Assembly (NCBI GenBank): GCA_938009055.1
Contig: CALLIO010000135.1
Location: forward strand, 1 to 24,834
Source: an uncultured Altererythrobacter sp.
Lineage (GTDB): Bacteria; Pseudomonadota; Alphaproteobacteria; Sphingomonadales; Sphingomonadaceae
Reading direction: 5' to 3'
DNA length: 24,834 bases
Numbering within the stretch: the first letter of the stretch is position 1; each line of letters starts with the position of its first letter. Of the stretch, positions 1 through 7,076 are shown piece by piece. A program made the translations under genes and the position numbers. The notes beneath the pieces are model-generated. The model did not search any database and was not told where the DNA came from. It worked only from the letters and a program-made list of their open reading frames with translations.

Positions 1-581
1 CCGCGATCAATATGGCGAACCACAGTCCGGCCCGGTTCAAGCCAGCGCGGAATGCGCCAGCGCTTGCCAAATGCGGCGAAGAAGTAGTGATCGCTGACAA
101 ACTCTAGGCCGCCATCAACCGCTGCGACGGTCAAAGCCATGCCGACCCCGCGCCCAACATATTCTTCCAAGCCGGTTGGGCCTGCGAAACGCTTGGCGCT
201 GTGGATCACCTGCGGGAAACCGCCTTCGCGGCCATAGATGCGGGTCCAGCATTGTCCGCCGCTGTGCGCGTCCTCTGCAACACTGACGGCTGCGGGGCGC
301 CCGCAATCTGTGTGCAAGGGAAGCGGCGCGCCGATCACACGGCATGCTTGTGCGAAGAGCCAACCAGGGCATGAAAAGCGCGCTGTGCGCATGGTGCCAG
401 GGTATAGAACTAGCTCGTCACCGCCCAATCGTTTGGAGAAGCGGCGCTGGACCGCTGCGGGCAAGCTTTCCCATGCTGCACGCCCGATCAGCGCACGAAA
501 GCGAGTATCATAGGTCTGCAGCGATGCAATGCGATGACGCCTTGGGGCCGCCTCGTGCTTGAACTGGACATTGTCTTGCAT
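1..581 (-). CDS. DUF4166 domain protein, C-terminus cut by window edge
   Basis: The reading frame runs from ATG at 581 off the left edge, giving 193 visible residues with no stop. The start follows a strong GAAAGGAG ribosome-binding site. Residues 27-50 (FRALIGRAAWESLPAAVQRR) and 114-150 (RIYGREGGFPQVIHSAKRF, then GPTGLEEYVGRGVGMAL) are what I recognise as DUF4166, a domain of unknown biochemical function that also occurs fused to saccharopine-dehydrogenase-like or NAD-epimerase modules; here it appears to stand alone. There is no signal peptide or membrane segment in the visible part. It lies 23 nt downstream of the GbsR-like regulator gene and is probably co-transcribed with it. The function is not known. 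The family call rests on remembered sequence style. Confidence 0.8.
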   Translation of the reverse strand, partial: MQDNVQFKHEAAPRRHRIASLQTYDTRFRALIGRAAWESLPAAVQRRFSKRLGGDELVLYPGTMRTARFSCPGWLFAQACRVIGAPLPLHTDCGRPAAVSVAEDAHSGGQCWTRIYGREGGFPQVIHSAKRFAGPTGLEEYVGRGVGMALTVAAVDGGLEFVSDHYFFAAFGKRWRIPRWLEPGRTVVRHIDR

Positions 582-604
582 CGCATTCTCCTTTCATCGG
601 AGAG

Positions 605-1183
605 TTATTGTGCGCCCTTACCGCCGGCGTTTTTGGGCCTCCAATTGATGAGTTTGGTCACGCCCGCCCCCATCTTGATAAGCGCTGTGAGCGCCGGCTT
701 GGGCACCCGCATCATCTCGTCATGCCAGCGGGACATGGTGGTTACGAATTCGAGCATATTGGCCAGCTTCTCGCGCGCCTCAGGGCTAACAGCGGGATCA
801 TGCGCAGCCTCTTCATTACACAACATCAACGCTTCGGCCGCCGGATCAATCTCGCGCGCTTTGCGCCCCTGGGCAATGCGAGTCGCCATCTCCCAAATGT
901 CAGCCTCAGCAGTGAAATGATCGCGGCGATCGCCCATCATTGGCACCCGCTGGATCAGCCGCCATCCCATCAGCTCCTTGATCGAATTGGAGACATTGCT
1001 GCGCGCCATACCCAGCTTTTCGGCAATCGCTTCGGCAGTGAGAGGCTCATCAGAAATGAACAACAGCGCATGGATTTGCGCGACCGAACGATTGACGCCC
1101 CATTGCCCGCCCAGATCGCCCCAATGCAGGACGAAGCGGGAAACCGCAGGGGACAATGGCTCTCTTACATCAATTTCTGTCAT
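605..1183 (-). CDS. GbsR/MarR-family winged-helix transcriptional regulator
   Basis: This 192-aa protein begins MTEIDVREPLSPAVSRFVLH. The following WGDLGGQWGVNRSVAQIHAL block is typical of GbsR-like MarR-family regulators. The winged helix spans about residues 30-95, with the probable recognition helix at 61-77 (RSNVSNSIKELMGWRLI) and the wing just after it (MMGDRRDHF). The alpha-helical C-terminal half is probably a dimerisation or ligand region. An in-frame TTG at 1201 could add six residues. I prefer the ATG at 1183 because a promoter-like TTGACT (1218-1213) with 17-nt spacing to CACATT would place the transcript start at or within a few nt of this ATG, and no Shine-Dalgarno precedes it, so the mRNA may be leaderless. 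A perfect palindrome covers the start codon, which suggests autoregulation. The ligand is unknown, and the DUF4166 gene is the probable co-regulated target. Confidence 0.85.
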   Translation of the reverse strand: MTEIDVREPLSPAVSRFVLHWGDLGGQWGVNRSVAQIHALLFISDEPLTAEAIAEKLGMARSNVSNSIKELMGWRLIQRVPMMGDRRDHFTAEADIWEMATRIAQGRKAREIDPAAEALMLCNEEAAHDPAVSPEAREKLANMLEFVTTMSRWHDEMMRVPKPALTALIKMGAGVTKLINWRPKNAGGKGAQ

Positions 1184-1192
1184 GACAGAAAT
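1173..1192. promoter_or_regulatory. Perfect 20-bp palindrome, candidate operator
   Basis: The sequence ATTTCTGTCATGACAGAAAT is exactly self-complementary over 20 bp. It covers the ATG of the GbsR-like gene (1183) and touches the -10-like CACATT (1195-1190). MarR/GbsR dimers bind such palindromes, so this is a candidate autoregulatory operator. Binding here would block RNA polymerase at the start site. The site is seen directly; its function is inferred. Confidence 0.6.
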
Positions 1193-1218
1193 GTGTGACA
1201 ACGCGCGTCTTAAGTCAA
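1190..1218 (-). promoter_or_regulatory. Candidate promoter for the GbsR-like/DUF4166 unit
   Basis: Read on the minus strand, TTGACT (1218-1213) is followed after 17 nt by CACATT (1195-1190). The -35 is good and the -10 is weak (3 of 6 matches to TATAAT). Transcription would start near 1183-1188, at or just before the ATG, which fits the absence of a ribosome-binding site. Confidence 0.4.
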
Positions 1219-1252
1219 TTGCATGCTGCGCAACAGCTGAATGATCGCGCGC

Positions 1253-1287
1253 AAAGAAAAAGGGCCCGCAGATCGCTCTGCAGGCCC
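1253..1287 (-). terminator. Intrinsic terminator after rplQ
   Basis: On the minus strand GGGCCTGCAGA and TCTGCGGGCCC form an 11-bp stem with one G-U pair. The stem closes a GCGA (GNRA) tetraloop and runs directly into TTTTTCTTT. It lies 27 nt past the rplQ stop and is a textbook Rho-independent terminator ending the rpsM-rplQ operon. It also insulates the GbsR-like gene downstream. Confidence 0.93.
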
Positions 1288-1314
1288 CATTTTGTCTGTC
1301 TTGGAGAGATTGGC

Positions 1315-1743
1315 TTAAGCGGATGCTTCGGCCATTTCCTCTTCCTCAGCCATGACCGGACCGGAGTCCTGCCCCTTGGCATCTTCGTCGCGCTCGACCA
1401 ATTCGATGATCGCCAGCTGCGCGCTATCGCTTTCGCGGTAACCGGCCTTGATGATGCGGGTGTAGCCGCCATCACGGTCCGAATAACGCTCGGCCAGAAC
1501 GTCGAACAGCTTTTTCAGCTGGGTTTCGTCGAGCAGGCGCGATTGAGCGAGACGTCGGTTTGAAAGGCCGCCGCGTTTGGCCAGCGTGATCAGCTTTTCA
1601 ATGTACGGGCGCAGTTCTTTCGCCTTGGGCAAAGTGGTGCTGATTTGCTCATGCTTGATGAGGGCAGCAGCCATATTGCGGAAAAGAGCCTTGCGGTGGC
1701 CCGATTTGCGGCTGAGCTTACGCTGTGAAATTCCGTGACGCAT
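1315..1743 (-). CDS. rplQ: 50S ribosomal protein L17
   Basis: Bacterial L17 is a large-subunit protein near the exit tunnel. The 142-aa product starts with the family hallmark MRHGISQRKLSRKSGHRKAL and continues through the conserved core (ITLAKRGGLSNRRLAQSRL). It is about 15 residues longer than E. coli L17 (127 aa) because of an acidic tail ending AEEEEMAEASA. It is the last gene of the rpsM-rpsK-rpoA-rplQ block, 88 nt after rpoA, and is followed by a strong terminator. The spacer to rpoA contains alternative hairpins. Confidence 0.97.
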   Translation of the reverse strand: MRHGISQRKLSRKSGHRKALFRNMAAALIKHEQISTTLPKAKELRPYIEKLITLAKRGGLSNRRLAQSRLLDETQLKKLFDVLAERYSDRDGGYTRIIKAGYRESDSAQLAIIELVERDEDAKGQDSGPVMAEEEEMAEASA

Positions 1744-1769
1744 TGTGCATTCCTTCGTGTTCGTAGGGA

Positions 1770-1816
1770 GCCCGTATGAGGTAGCTCGATACGGGCCGGA
1801 TTAACGGGTCCGGCCC
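1770..1816 (-). other. Two overlapping, mutually exclusive hairpins between rpoA and rplQ
   Basis: In the mRNA sense, GGGCCGGA (1816-1809) pairs with TCCGGCCC (1800-1793), 8 bp perfect. Separately, GCCCGTAT (1796-1789) pairs with ATACGGGC (1777-1770), also 8 bp perfect. The two stems share bases 1793-1796, so only one can form fully. Neither is followed by a T-run, so they are not simple terminators. A role in RNA stability or in translation of rplQ is possible but unproven. Confidence 0.5.
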
Positions 1817-1831
1817 ATCCCCGTATTTTGA

Positions 1832-2887
1832 TTAACCCAGCAGCTCTTGTTCGAGCTTCTTGGCCATTTCTTCGATGTTCTCAGGCGGCCATCCGGGGAT
1901 GTCCATGCCCAAACGCAGACCCATGCTTGAGAGCACTTCCTTGATTTCGTTCAAGGACTTGCGGCCAAAGTTTGGCGTACGCAGCATCTCGGCTTCGGTC
2001 TTTTGAACCAGATCGCCGATGTAGATGATGTTGTCGTTCTTGAGGCAGTTTGCCGAACGGACCGACAATTCCAACTCGTCGACCTTCTTGAGAAGGTAGC
2101 GGTTGAGCTGGTTGGCATCGTCTTCTTGCGGCTGAGCGGCGTGGCCGATCATTGCCGATTGTGGCTGCGGAATACCGTCTTCGAAGTGGACGAACAAAGT
2201 CAGCTGATCCTGCAGGATGCGCGCAGCGTAAGCCACTGCGTCCTCAGGGGTGACGGTGCCATCGGTTTCAACGGTGAGCGAGAGTTTGTCATAGTCAAGC
2301 TCTTGTCCAACGCGGGCGTTATCAACCTTATAGCTGACCTGGCGCACAGGCGAATAGAGCGAGTCCACTGGGATCAGACCAATCGGCGCATCCGCCGGAC
2401 GGTTTTGGACAGCCGGCGCATAGCCTTTGCCCACGTCAGCGGTCAGTTCCATGTTGAGCGTCGCGCCTTCGTCGAGATGACAGATCACCAGATCCTTGTT
2501 CATCACTTCGATGTCGCCGGTGACAGCAATGTCGCCCGCTTTCACTTGAGCAGGGCCGGTTGCCGAAAGCTGGAGACGTTTGGCGCCTTCGCCTTCCATT
2601 TTGAGCGCGATTTGCTTCACGTTCAAAACGATGTCGGTCACGTCTTCGCGTACGCCAGCAAGCGAAGAGAATTCGTGGAGCACATTCTCGATCTTGATCG
2701 AGGTGATCGCCGCACCTTGCAGCGAGCTGAGCAGCACGCGGCGCAGCGCATTGCCGAGCGTAAGACCAAAGCCGCGCTCAAGCGGTTCTGCAACAAAGAC
2801 AGTCTTGCGGTCCTTGTCACCACCCTCTTTAATTTCGAGAGTGTTGGGTTTCTTAAGTTCCTGCCAGTTCTTCATATTGACGGACAT
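1832..2887 (-). CDS. rpoA: DNA-directed RNA polymerase alpha subunit
   Basis: The alpha subunit forms the dimer that nucleates RNA polymerase assembly and contacts UP elements and activators. The product is 351 aa, usual for alphaproteobacteria. The N-terminal domain (about 1-240) carries EPLERGFGLTLGNALRRVLL, the dimerisation and beta-contact motif. The C-terminal domain (about 262-340) carries VDELELSVRSANCLKNDNI, with Arg277 and Asn280 equivalent to E. coli R265 and N268, which bind DNA, and TPNFGRKSLNEIKEVL as the second helix-hairpin-helix. The gene sits 118 nt after rpsK and has an AGGGGA ribosome-binding site. rpsD is absent from between rpsK and rpoA, as is usual outside gammaproteobacteria. 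Confidence 0.98.
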   Translation of the reverse strand: MSVNMKNWQELKKPNTLEIKEGGDKDRKTVFVAEPLERGFGLTLGNALRRVLLSSLQGAAITSIKIENVLHEFSSLAGVREDVTDIVLNVKQIALKMEGEGAKRLQLSATGPAQVKAGDIAVTGDIEVMNKDLVICHLDEGATLNMELTADVGKGYAPAVQNRPADAPIGLIPVDSLYSPVRQVSYKVDNARVGQELDYDKLSLTVETDGTVTPEDAVAYAARILQDQLTLFVHFEDGIPQPQSAMIGHAAQPQEDDANQLNRYLLKKVDELELSVRSANCLKNDNIIYIGDLVQKTEAEMLRTPNFGRKSLNEIKEVLSSMGLRLGMDIPGWPPENIEEMAKKLEQELLG

Positions 2888-3005
2888 GGATTTCCCCTGG
2901 ATTTGTATCAGCGATAAAGGATCAGTTGGCCCGATGTTTTGACCTGCCTGATCCCGTGGGACTTAGTGGGCGGCGGAATTACCCGTCACCAAACAAGCAA
3001 ACGGA

Positions 3006-3395
3006 TCAGACGCGGCGGCGCTTCGAAGGGCGCACACCATTGTGCGGTATCGGCGTGACATCACGGATCGAGGTGATGTTGAAGCCAACCGCAGCAAGAC
3101 CGCGAAGCGCGCTCTCGCGGCCAGAGCCTGGGCCCTTCACTTCAACCTCAAGCGTGCGAACACCGTGGTCAGCCGCTTTCTTGCCAGCGTCATCAGCGGC
3201 AACCTGCGCCGCGTAAGGCGTCGACTTGCGGCTGCCTTTGAAGCCCATCATGCCCGCGCTTGACCAGCTGATTGCATTGCCTTGCGCATCGGTGATGGTG
3301 ATCATGGTGTTGTTGAAGCTGGCGTTGATATGCGCAACGCCGCTTGAGATATTTTTCTTGTCGCGTTTTTTAACCCGACCTGGTTCGCGTGCCAT
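3006..3395 (-). CDS. rpsK: 30S ribosomal protein S11
   Basis: S11 is a platform protein of the small subunit. The length of 129 aa equals E. coli S11. The core VAHINASFNNTMITITDAQG and the C-terminal signature SIRDVTPIPHNGVRPSKRRR are intact. It lies 76 nt after rpsM. The ribosome-binding site AAGGAA is about 10 nt before the ATG. That site can pair with an upstream UUCCUU in the same spacer, which may modulate initiation. Confidence 0.98.
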   Translation of the reverse strand: MAREPGRVKKRDKKNISSGVAHINASFNNTMITITDAQGNAISWSSAGMMGFKGSRKSTPYAAQVAADDAGKKAADHGVRTLEVEVKGPGSGRESALRGLAAVGFNITSIRDVTPIPHNGVRPSKRRRV

Positions 3396-3404
3396 GTGAA
3401 CGTA

Positions 3405-3454
3405 TTCCTTATAAATTCTTCTGCGAGAAGGAAAAAGCTAGGAAGGAGGTGGTT
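3405..3454 (-). other. rpsM-rpsK spacer with SD-pairing and anti-SD-like sequences
   Basis: In the mRNA the rpsK Shine-Dalgarno AAGGAA (3410-3405) is perfectly complementary to UUCCUU (3433-3428). A competing small hairpin CUUCU-CGC-AGAAG (3430-3418) overlaps that upstream element. Further upstream, AACCACCTCCTTCC (3454-3441) contains CACCTCCTT, the same 9 nt as the 16S rRNA anti-Shine-Dalgarno tail. This could be an on/off translational element, but short complementarities also arise by chance. Confidence 0.35.
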
Positions 3455-3471
3455 ACCCCCTTGCCAGAAGC

Positions 3472-3840
3472 TTACTTCTTCTTGCCTGCAATCGGCTTGG
3501 CCTTACCCTTGCGGGTGCGGGCATTGGTGTGCGTGCGCTGGCCGCGAACGGGCAGGCCGTTGCGGTGACGCAGGCCGCGATACGAGCGCAGATCCATCAA
3601 ACGCTTGATGTTCATTGCTGTTTGACGGCGCAGATCACCCTCAACCGAATAGTCTGCATCAATCGTTTCGCGGATTTGCAAAACCTCCGCATCGCTCAGG
3701 TCCTGGACCCGGCGTGCGTGATCAATACCGAGCTTATCCGCGATAGCCACCGCAGTTGTTCGGCCAATTCCGTGAATATAGGTGAGCGCGATAATAACGC
3801 GCTTGTTTGTGGGGATGTTGACCCCGGCAATACGTGCCAC
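3472..3840 (-). CDS. rpsM: 30S ribosomal protein S13
   Basis: S13 is a head protein of the small subunit that contacts the P-site tRNA and bridges to the 50S. The 122-aa product begins ARIAGVNIPTNKRVIIALTY, has the helix-turn segment GIGRTTAVAIADKLGID, and ends with the basic signature GLPVRGQRTHTNARTRKG. It is the first gene of the alpha block in this genome. In many bacteria it directly follows adk or rpmJ; here about 4 kb of unrelated genes intervene, so it should have its own promoter (candidate at 4018-4046). Confidence 0.98.
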   Translation of the reverse strand: MARIAGVNIPTNKRVIIALTYIHGIGRTTAVAIADKLGIDHARRVQDLSDAEVLQIRETIDADYSVEGDLRRQTAMNIKRLMDLRSYRGLRHRNGLPVRGQRTHTNARTRKGKAKPIAGKKK

Positions 3841-4017
3841 TTAACTTTTCTCCATGCTCCACAGAGGCTAGCACCCGCTTGACGCTTGGCCGCCCCCATC
3901 TCAACGCTACAATTTCATTCTCCAGCCAAGCAGCCAAAACGGCAAAAGTCCGGAATGGCGCACATCTTGGTTAAGCTGCTGCCTGCCGGACTCGTTCGAA
4001 ACTGTCGAATGAAGGCG

Positions 4018-4046
4018 CGCTTAAGGTGATTCTCACCCCGCGTCAA
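4018..4046 (-). promoter_or_regulatory. Candidate promoter for rpsM-rpsK-rpoA-rplQ
   Basis: On the minus strand TTGACG (4046-4041) is followed 17 nt later by TAAGCG (4023-4018). The -35 is close to consensus and the -10 is poor. The spacer contains an inverted repeat GGTGA-GAA-TCACC (4037-4025) that could be an operator. The implied leader is about 170 nt. Because the neighbouring upstream gene is divergent, a promoter must lie somewhere in 3841-4121. Confidence 0.45.
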
Positions 4047-4121
4047 CAGCGAAATCGCGACATGTAAAACAACGTAAAGCGCAGGGCGCGTGTTAACCTT
4101 TACTATTGTAGCCTGCCAAGC

Positions 4122-5573
4122 ATGAATAGCATCGGATCAATATTGCCCAAGTCAGTCGCGCTATGTCTATTCAGCGCGCTGGCAATAGTGTGTCTGCTTT
4201 ATCCTTCCCAACTCCTTGCCGGAAGGATTGAGGCCGGCGCATTTACAGCGCATGATACCTCTAGCAATTCCAGTCCTGTAACGGTTTCTTTTCAAGAACC
4301 GTTTGATACGACGCCGGTAGTCATTGCCTTGATTGGAGTGGATGAGACCGATCCAGCCAAGATCCGCATCACCAATGTGACAACAACCGGCTTTCAGGAA
4401 CTCATCGTCGAGCCTGACGGCGCGGATGGAGCGCATGGGCCTGAAACGATCCACTATGTCGCGGTCGAACCGGGGCGCCACGTTTTACCAGGAGGCGCGA
4501 TAATCGAAGCAGGCTTTTCGACCGTGACTGCGATCCAACATGGAACAGGGCCAGCGGGTACAGAAAGCTGGCAGAACATTTCCTATTCAGCAGCCCTACC
4601 CGGAACGCCGGTTGTGCTGGCCCATCTTCAAACCGCGAACAGCGAGACCGCCAGCGTGGCCTCCGCTCCTTCGGCACCATTCCTCACCACGACCATCCAG
4701 AATGCCAACGGATCAAGTTTTCAGGTTGCCTTGGAACGCAGCGAGTCTGTGACGGGTCCGGTTCCATCTGCTGAAACCGTGGGCTGGATCGCCTTTCCCA
4801 CCGACGGCAGCGGCACCTTTCCCAATACTTCCGGCACACCGATCACCTGGAGCAGCATCAACACAGCAATCAATATTCGCGGCTATCAAAACGGATGTTT
4901 CACCAATGGCTTTGGCCAGACCAGCGCAAGCGCCATCGTCGTTGCCAAGAAATCTTCCCATCGCGGCGGTGACGGTGGCTGGATCAGGCGCTGCAGTCAA
5001 AGCGCAAGCGATATTGGCCTGACTGTTGACGAGGACACGTCGCAAAATGCAGAACGCAGTCACATCGTCGAAAGCGCAGCGATCATCGCTTTTAATCAGG
5101 CATTTCATGCTGATCTGGCAGCCGATCTCACGACAACCAAGGTCAAATTCGGTACCACAGGCAGCTATGGAGACTTTGACCTGCCGGGCGCAACGGTCGA
5201 ATACACAATCAACGTCAACAATCAGGGCAATGCGCCGCCCAATTACGATACGGTGGTTGTGACCGATGCCCTTCCCGCTGATCTGGCGCTGATTGTAACG
5301 GATTTTGCAGGAGGAGGTAGCGGCCCAGTGCAGTTTACAGATGGATCGCCCACCTCAAACCTTACCTGCACATTTGTCTCACTCACCAGCACAAGCGATT
5401 GCTTCAGCTTTTCAACCGATGGAAGCGATTTTGGCTACGCGCCAAGCGACAGCGGTGACGGCACCGACCCCGCTGTTACACATGTCAGGGTGACGCCAAC
5501 TGGCGCGATGGCTGGGGACACCGGATCAGGTGCCCCCAGTTTCGAGATTAGGCTGCGCGCCCGGATCAAATAA
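4122..5573 (+). CDS. Secreted protein with H-type-lectin-like repeats and a DUF11-like C-terminal region
   Basis: This 483-aa protein is the only plus-strand gene. It has an N-terminal signal peptide (hydrophobic core at about 11-30, cleavage probably near SQLLA-GR). Residues 35-140 include VSFQEPFDTTPVVIALIG and ITNVTTTGFQELIVEPDGAD, which resemble the H-type lectin/agglutinin beta-sandwich pattern. A second related unit begins near 150 (ISYSAALPGTPVVLAHLQT). Residues about 350-483 (VEYTINVNNQGNAPPNYDTV, VTDALPADL, ending FEIRLRARIK) look like a DUF11-type beta domain of cell-surface proteins. Two cysteine pairs could form disulfides outside the cytoplasm. There is no anchor or sorting motif and no Shine-Dalgarno before the ATG. 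It is convergent with gdhA, with a 24-nt gap and no terminator. I infer a surface or secreted carbohydrate-binding role; the ligand is unknown. Confidence 0.8.
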   Translation: MNSIGSILPKSVALCLFSALAIVCLLYPSQLLAGRIEAGAFTAHDTSSNSSPVTVSFQEPFDTTPVVIALIGVDETDPAKIRITNVTTTGFQELIVEPDGADGAHGPETIHYVAVEPGRHVLPGGAIIEAGFSTVTAIQHGTGPAGTESWQNISYSAALPGTPVVLAHLQTANSETASVASAPSAPFLTTTIQNANGSSFQVALERSESVTGPVPSAETVGWIAFPTDGSGTFPNTSGTPITWSSINTAINIRGYQNGCFTNGFGQTSASAIVVAKKSSHRGGDGGWIRRCSQSASDIGLTVDEDTSQNAERSHIVESAAIIAFNQAFHADLAADLTTTKVKFGTTGSYGDFDLPGATVEYTINVNNQGNAPPNYDTVVVTDALPADLALIVTDFAGGGSGPVQFTDGSPTSNLTCTFVSLTSTSDCFSFSTDGSDFGYAPSDSGDGTDPAVTHVRVTPTGAMAGDTGSGAPSFEIRLRARIK

Positions 5574-5597
5574 GACGCCGGACAGACGCCCTAATGG

Positions 5598-6950
5598 TTA
5601 GACAACGCCGAAGGCGAGCATAGCATCGGCGACTTTCTTAAAGCCGGCGATATTCGCGCCTTTCACATAGTCAACATGGCCATCTTTCTCGCCATATTCG
5701 ACGCATTTGCCGTGAATGCCTTCCATCAATTCGGTCAGCATTTCGCCCAAACGCTCGTGGTTCCAGCTGATGCGTTCTGAGTTCTGGCTCATTTCAAGAC
5801 CAGATACAGCAACGCCGCCAGCATTGGCCGCTTTGCCCGGGCCATACATGATCTTGGCATCGTGGAAGACTTTCACCCCGTCGAGCGTCGTGGGCATATT
5901 CGCACCTTCCGACACGGCCTGAACGCCGTTCTTGACCAGCGCTTTGGCCTCGTCCTCGTTCAGCTCGTTTTGCGTGGCGCATGGCAGCGCAAGATCGCAT
6001 TCCACATCCCAAGGGCGTTTACCCTCGTGGAAGCTAGCGCCCTTATACTCATCGCAATATTCGCTGATCCGGCCGCGTTTGACCGTCTTGAGATGCTTCA
6101 CAAAGTCGATCTTGGCTTGGTCGATGCCGTCTGGATCATGGATGAAGCCGCCTGAATCGGACAAGGTCAAAACCTTGCCGCCGAGCTGGGTAATCTTCTC
6201 GGCCGCATGGGTTGCCACATTGCCCGAGCCAGAGATGACGGCCGTCTTGCCCTCTACATCATGGCCTGCATGTTTGAGCATGTTCTGCATGAAATAGACC
6301 GCGCCATAGCCGGTTGCCTCGGGCCGCATTTGCGAGCCGCCATATTCCTGACCCTTGCCGGTCAGCACGCCTTCCCAGCGATTGGTGATGCGCTTGTACT
6401 GACCAAACATATAGCCAATCTCGCGCCCGCCAACGCCGATGTCGCCAGCAGGAACGTCGGTGTCAGGGCCAATGTGGCGATACAGTTCAGTCATGAAGCT
6501 CTGGCAGAAACGCATCACTTCGCTGTCGGACTTGCCGCGCGGATTGAAGTTCGCGCCGCCCTTGCCCCCGCCCATCGGCAGGCCGGTGAGCGAGTTTTTG
6601 AAAGTCTGCTCAAAGGCGAGGAATTTCAGCACGCTTTCGGTCACCGAAGGGTGGAAGCGAATGCCGCCTTTATACGGCCCAATGGCATTGTTGTTCTGCA
6701 CCCGCCAACCGCGCTGAACGCGGATGTTGTGGTTGTCATCTTCCCAGCAAACGCGGAACGAAACCACCCGGTCAGGCTCGGCAATCCGGCGCAGGATTTG
6801 CGCTTCGTGATATTCTTCTTTGTCTTTGATGAATTCAAAGATGTCTTGCGCAACCTCTTGAACAGCCTGAACAAATTCAGTCTGCCCCGGATTGCGTTTC
6901 TTCACACCTTCCATAAATGTCGGAAAATCGACATGATCGGCAACCGCCAT
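5598..6950 (-). CDS. gdhA: NADP-type glutamate dehydrogenase
   Basis: The enzyme interconverts 2-oxoglutarate plus ammonia with glutamate, linking carbon and nitrogen metabolism in the cytosol. The 450-aa length matches the hexameric small-subunit family (E. coli 447). GPYKGGIRFH (91-100) and GLPMGGGKGGANF hold substrate and catalytic lysines (Lys94, Lys130). PAGDIGVG carries catalytic Asp170. The Rossmann loop is GSGNVA (241-246). LSDSGGF after the second strand, with Ser rather than an acidic residue, argues for NADP preference. AGGSQ-like and NAGGVAVSGLEMSQN segments complete the active site. The ribosome-binding site AGGAG is 9 nt before the ATG. It lies 126 nt after the SRPBCC-like gene. 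Cofactor choice is inferred. Confidence 0.95.
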   Translation of the reverse strand: MAVADHVDFPTFMEGVKKRNPGQTEFVQAVQEVAQDIFEFIKDKEEYHEAQILRRIAEPDRVVSFRVCWEDDNHNIRVQRGWRVQNNNAIGPYKGGIRFHPSVTESVLKFLAFEQTFKNSLTGLPMGGGKGGANFNPRGKSDSEVMRFCQSFMTELYRHIGPDTDVPAGDIGVGGREIGYMFGQYKRITNRWEGVLTGKGQEYGGSQMRPEATGYGAVYFMQNMLKHAGHDVEGKTAVISGSGNVATHAAEKITQLGGKVLTLSDSGGFIHDPDGIDQAKIDFVKHLKTVKRGRISEYCDEYKGASFHEGKRPWDVECDLALPCATQNELNEDEAKALVKNGVQAVSEGANMPTTLDGVKVFHDAKIMYGPGKAANAGGVAVSGLEMSQNSERISWNHERLGEMLTELMEGIHGKCVEYGEKDGHVDYVKGANIAGFKKVADAMLAFGVV

Positions 6951-7076
6951 AGTATCTACTCCTGATTATCACCCCACCACATGCGAGGAATGTTGATACG
7001 ATTGCGTCCCGGTTGCCTTTGCGCCCCTGTTCTCGGTGCGTCTTGGCCCATTCTTGGGAAATGAATTCCCTAAGCT

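Noticed and set aside
608..1198. Long plus-strand ORF antisense to the GbsR-like gene
   Set aside because: It is a shadow of the minus-strand coding sequence with no recognisable domain. The minus-strand frame encodes a clear winged-helix regulator.
2003..2917. 304-codon plus-strand ORF antisense to rpoA
   Set aside because: Composition and position fit a shadow frame of rpoA. It has no recognisable motif.
2922..2957. GGATCAG/CTGATCC inverted repeat between rpoA and rpsK
   Set aside because: The arms are only 7 bp with a loop of about 22 nt and no T-run. It is too weak to call.
5574..5597. Possible shared terminator between the lectin-like gene and gdhA
   Set aside because: The 24-nt gap has repeated GACGCC but no stable stem with a T-run on either strand.
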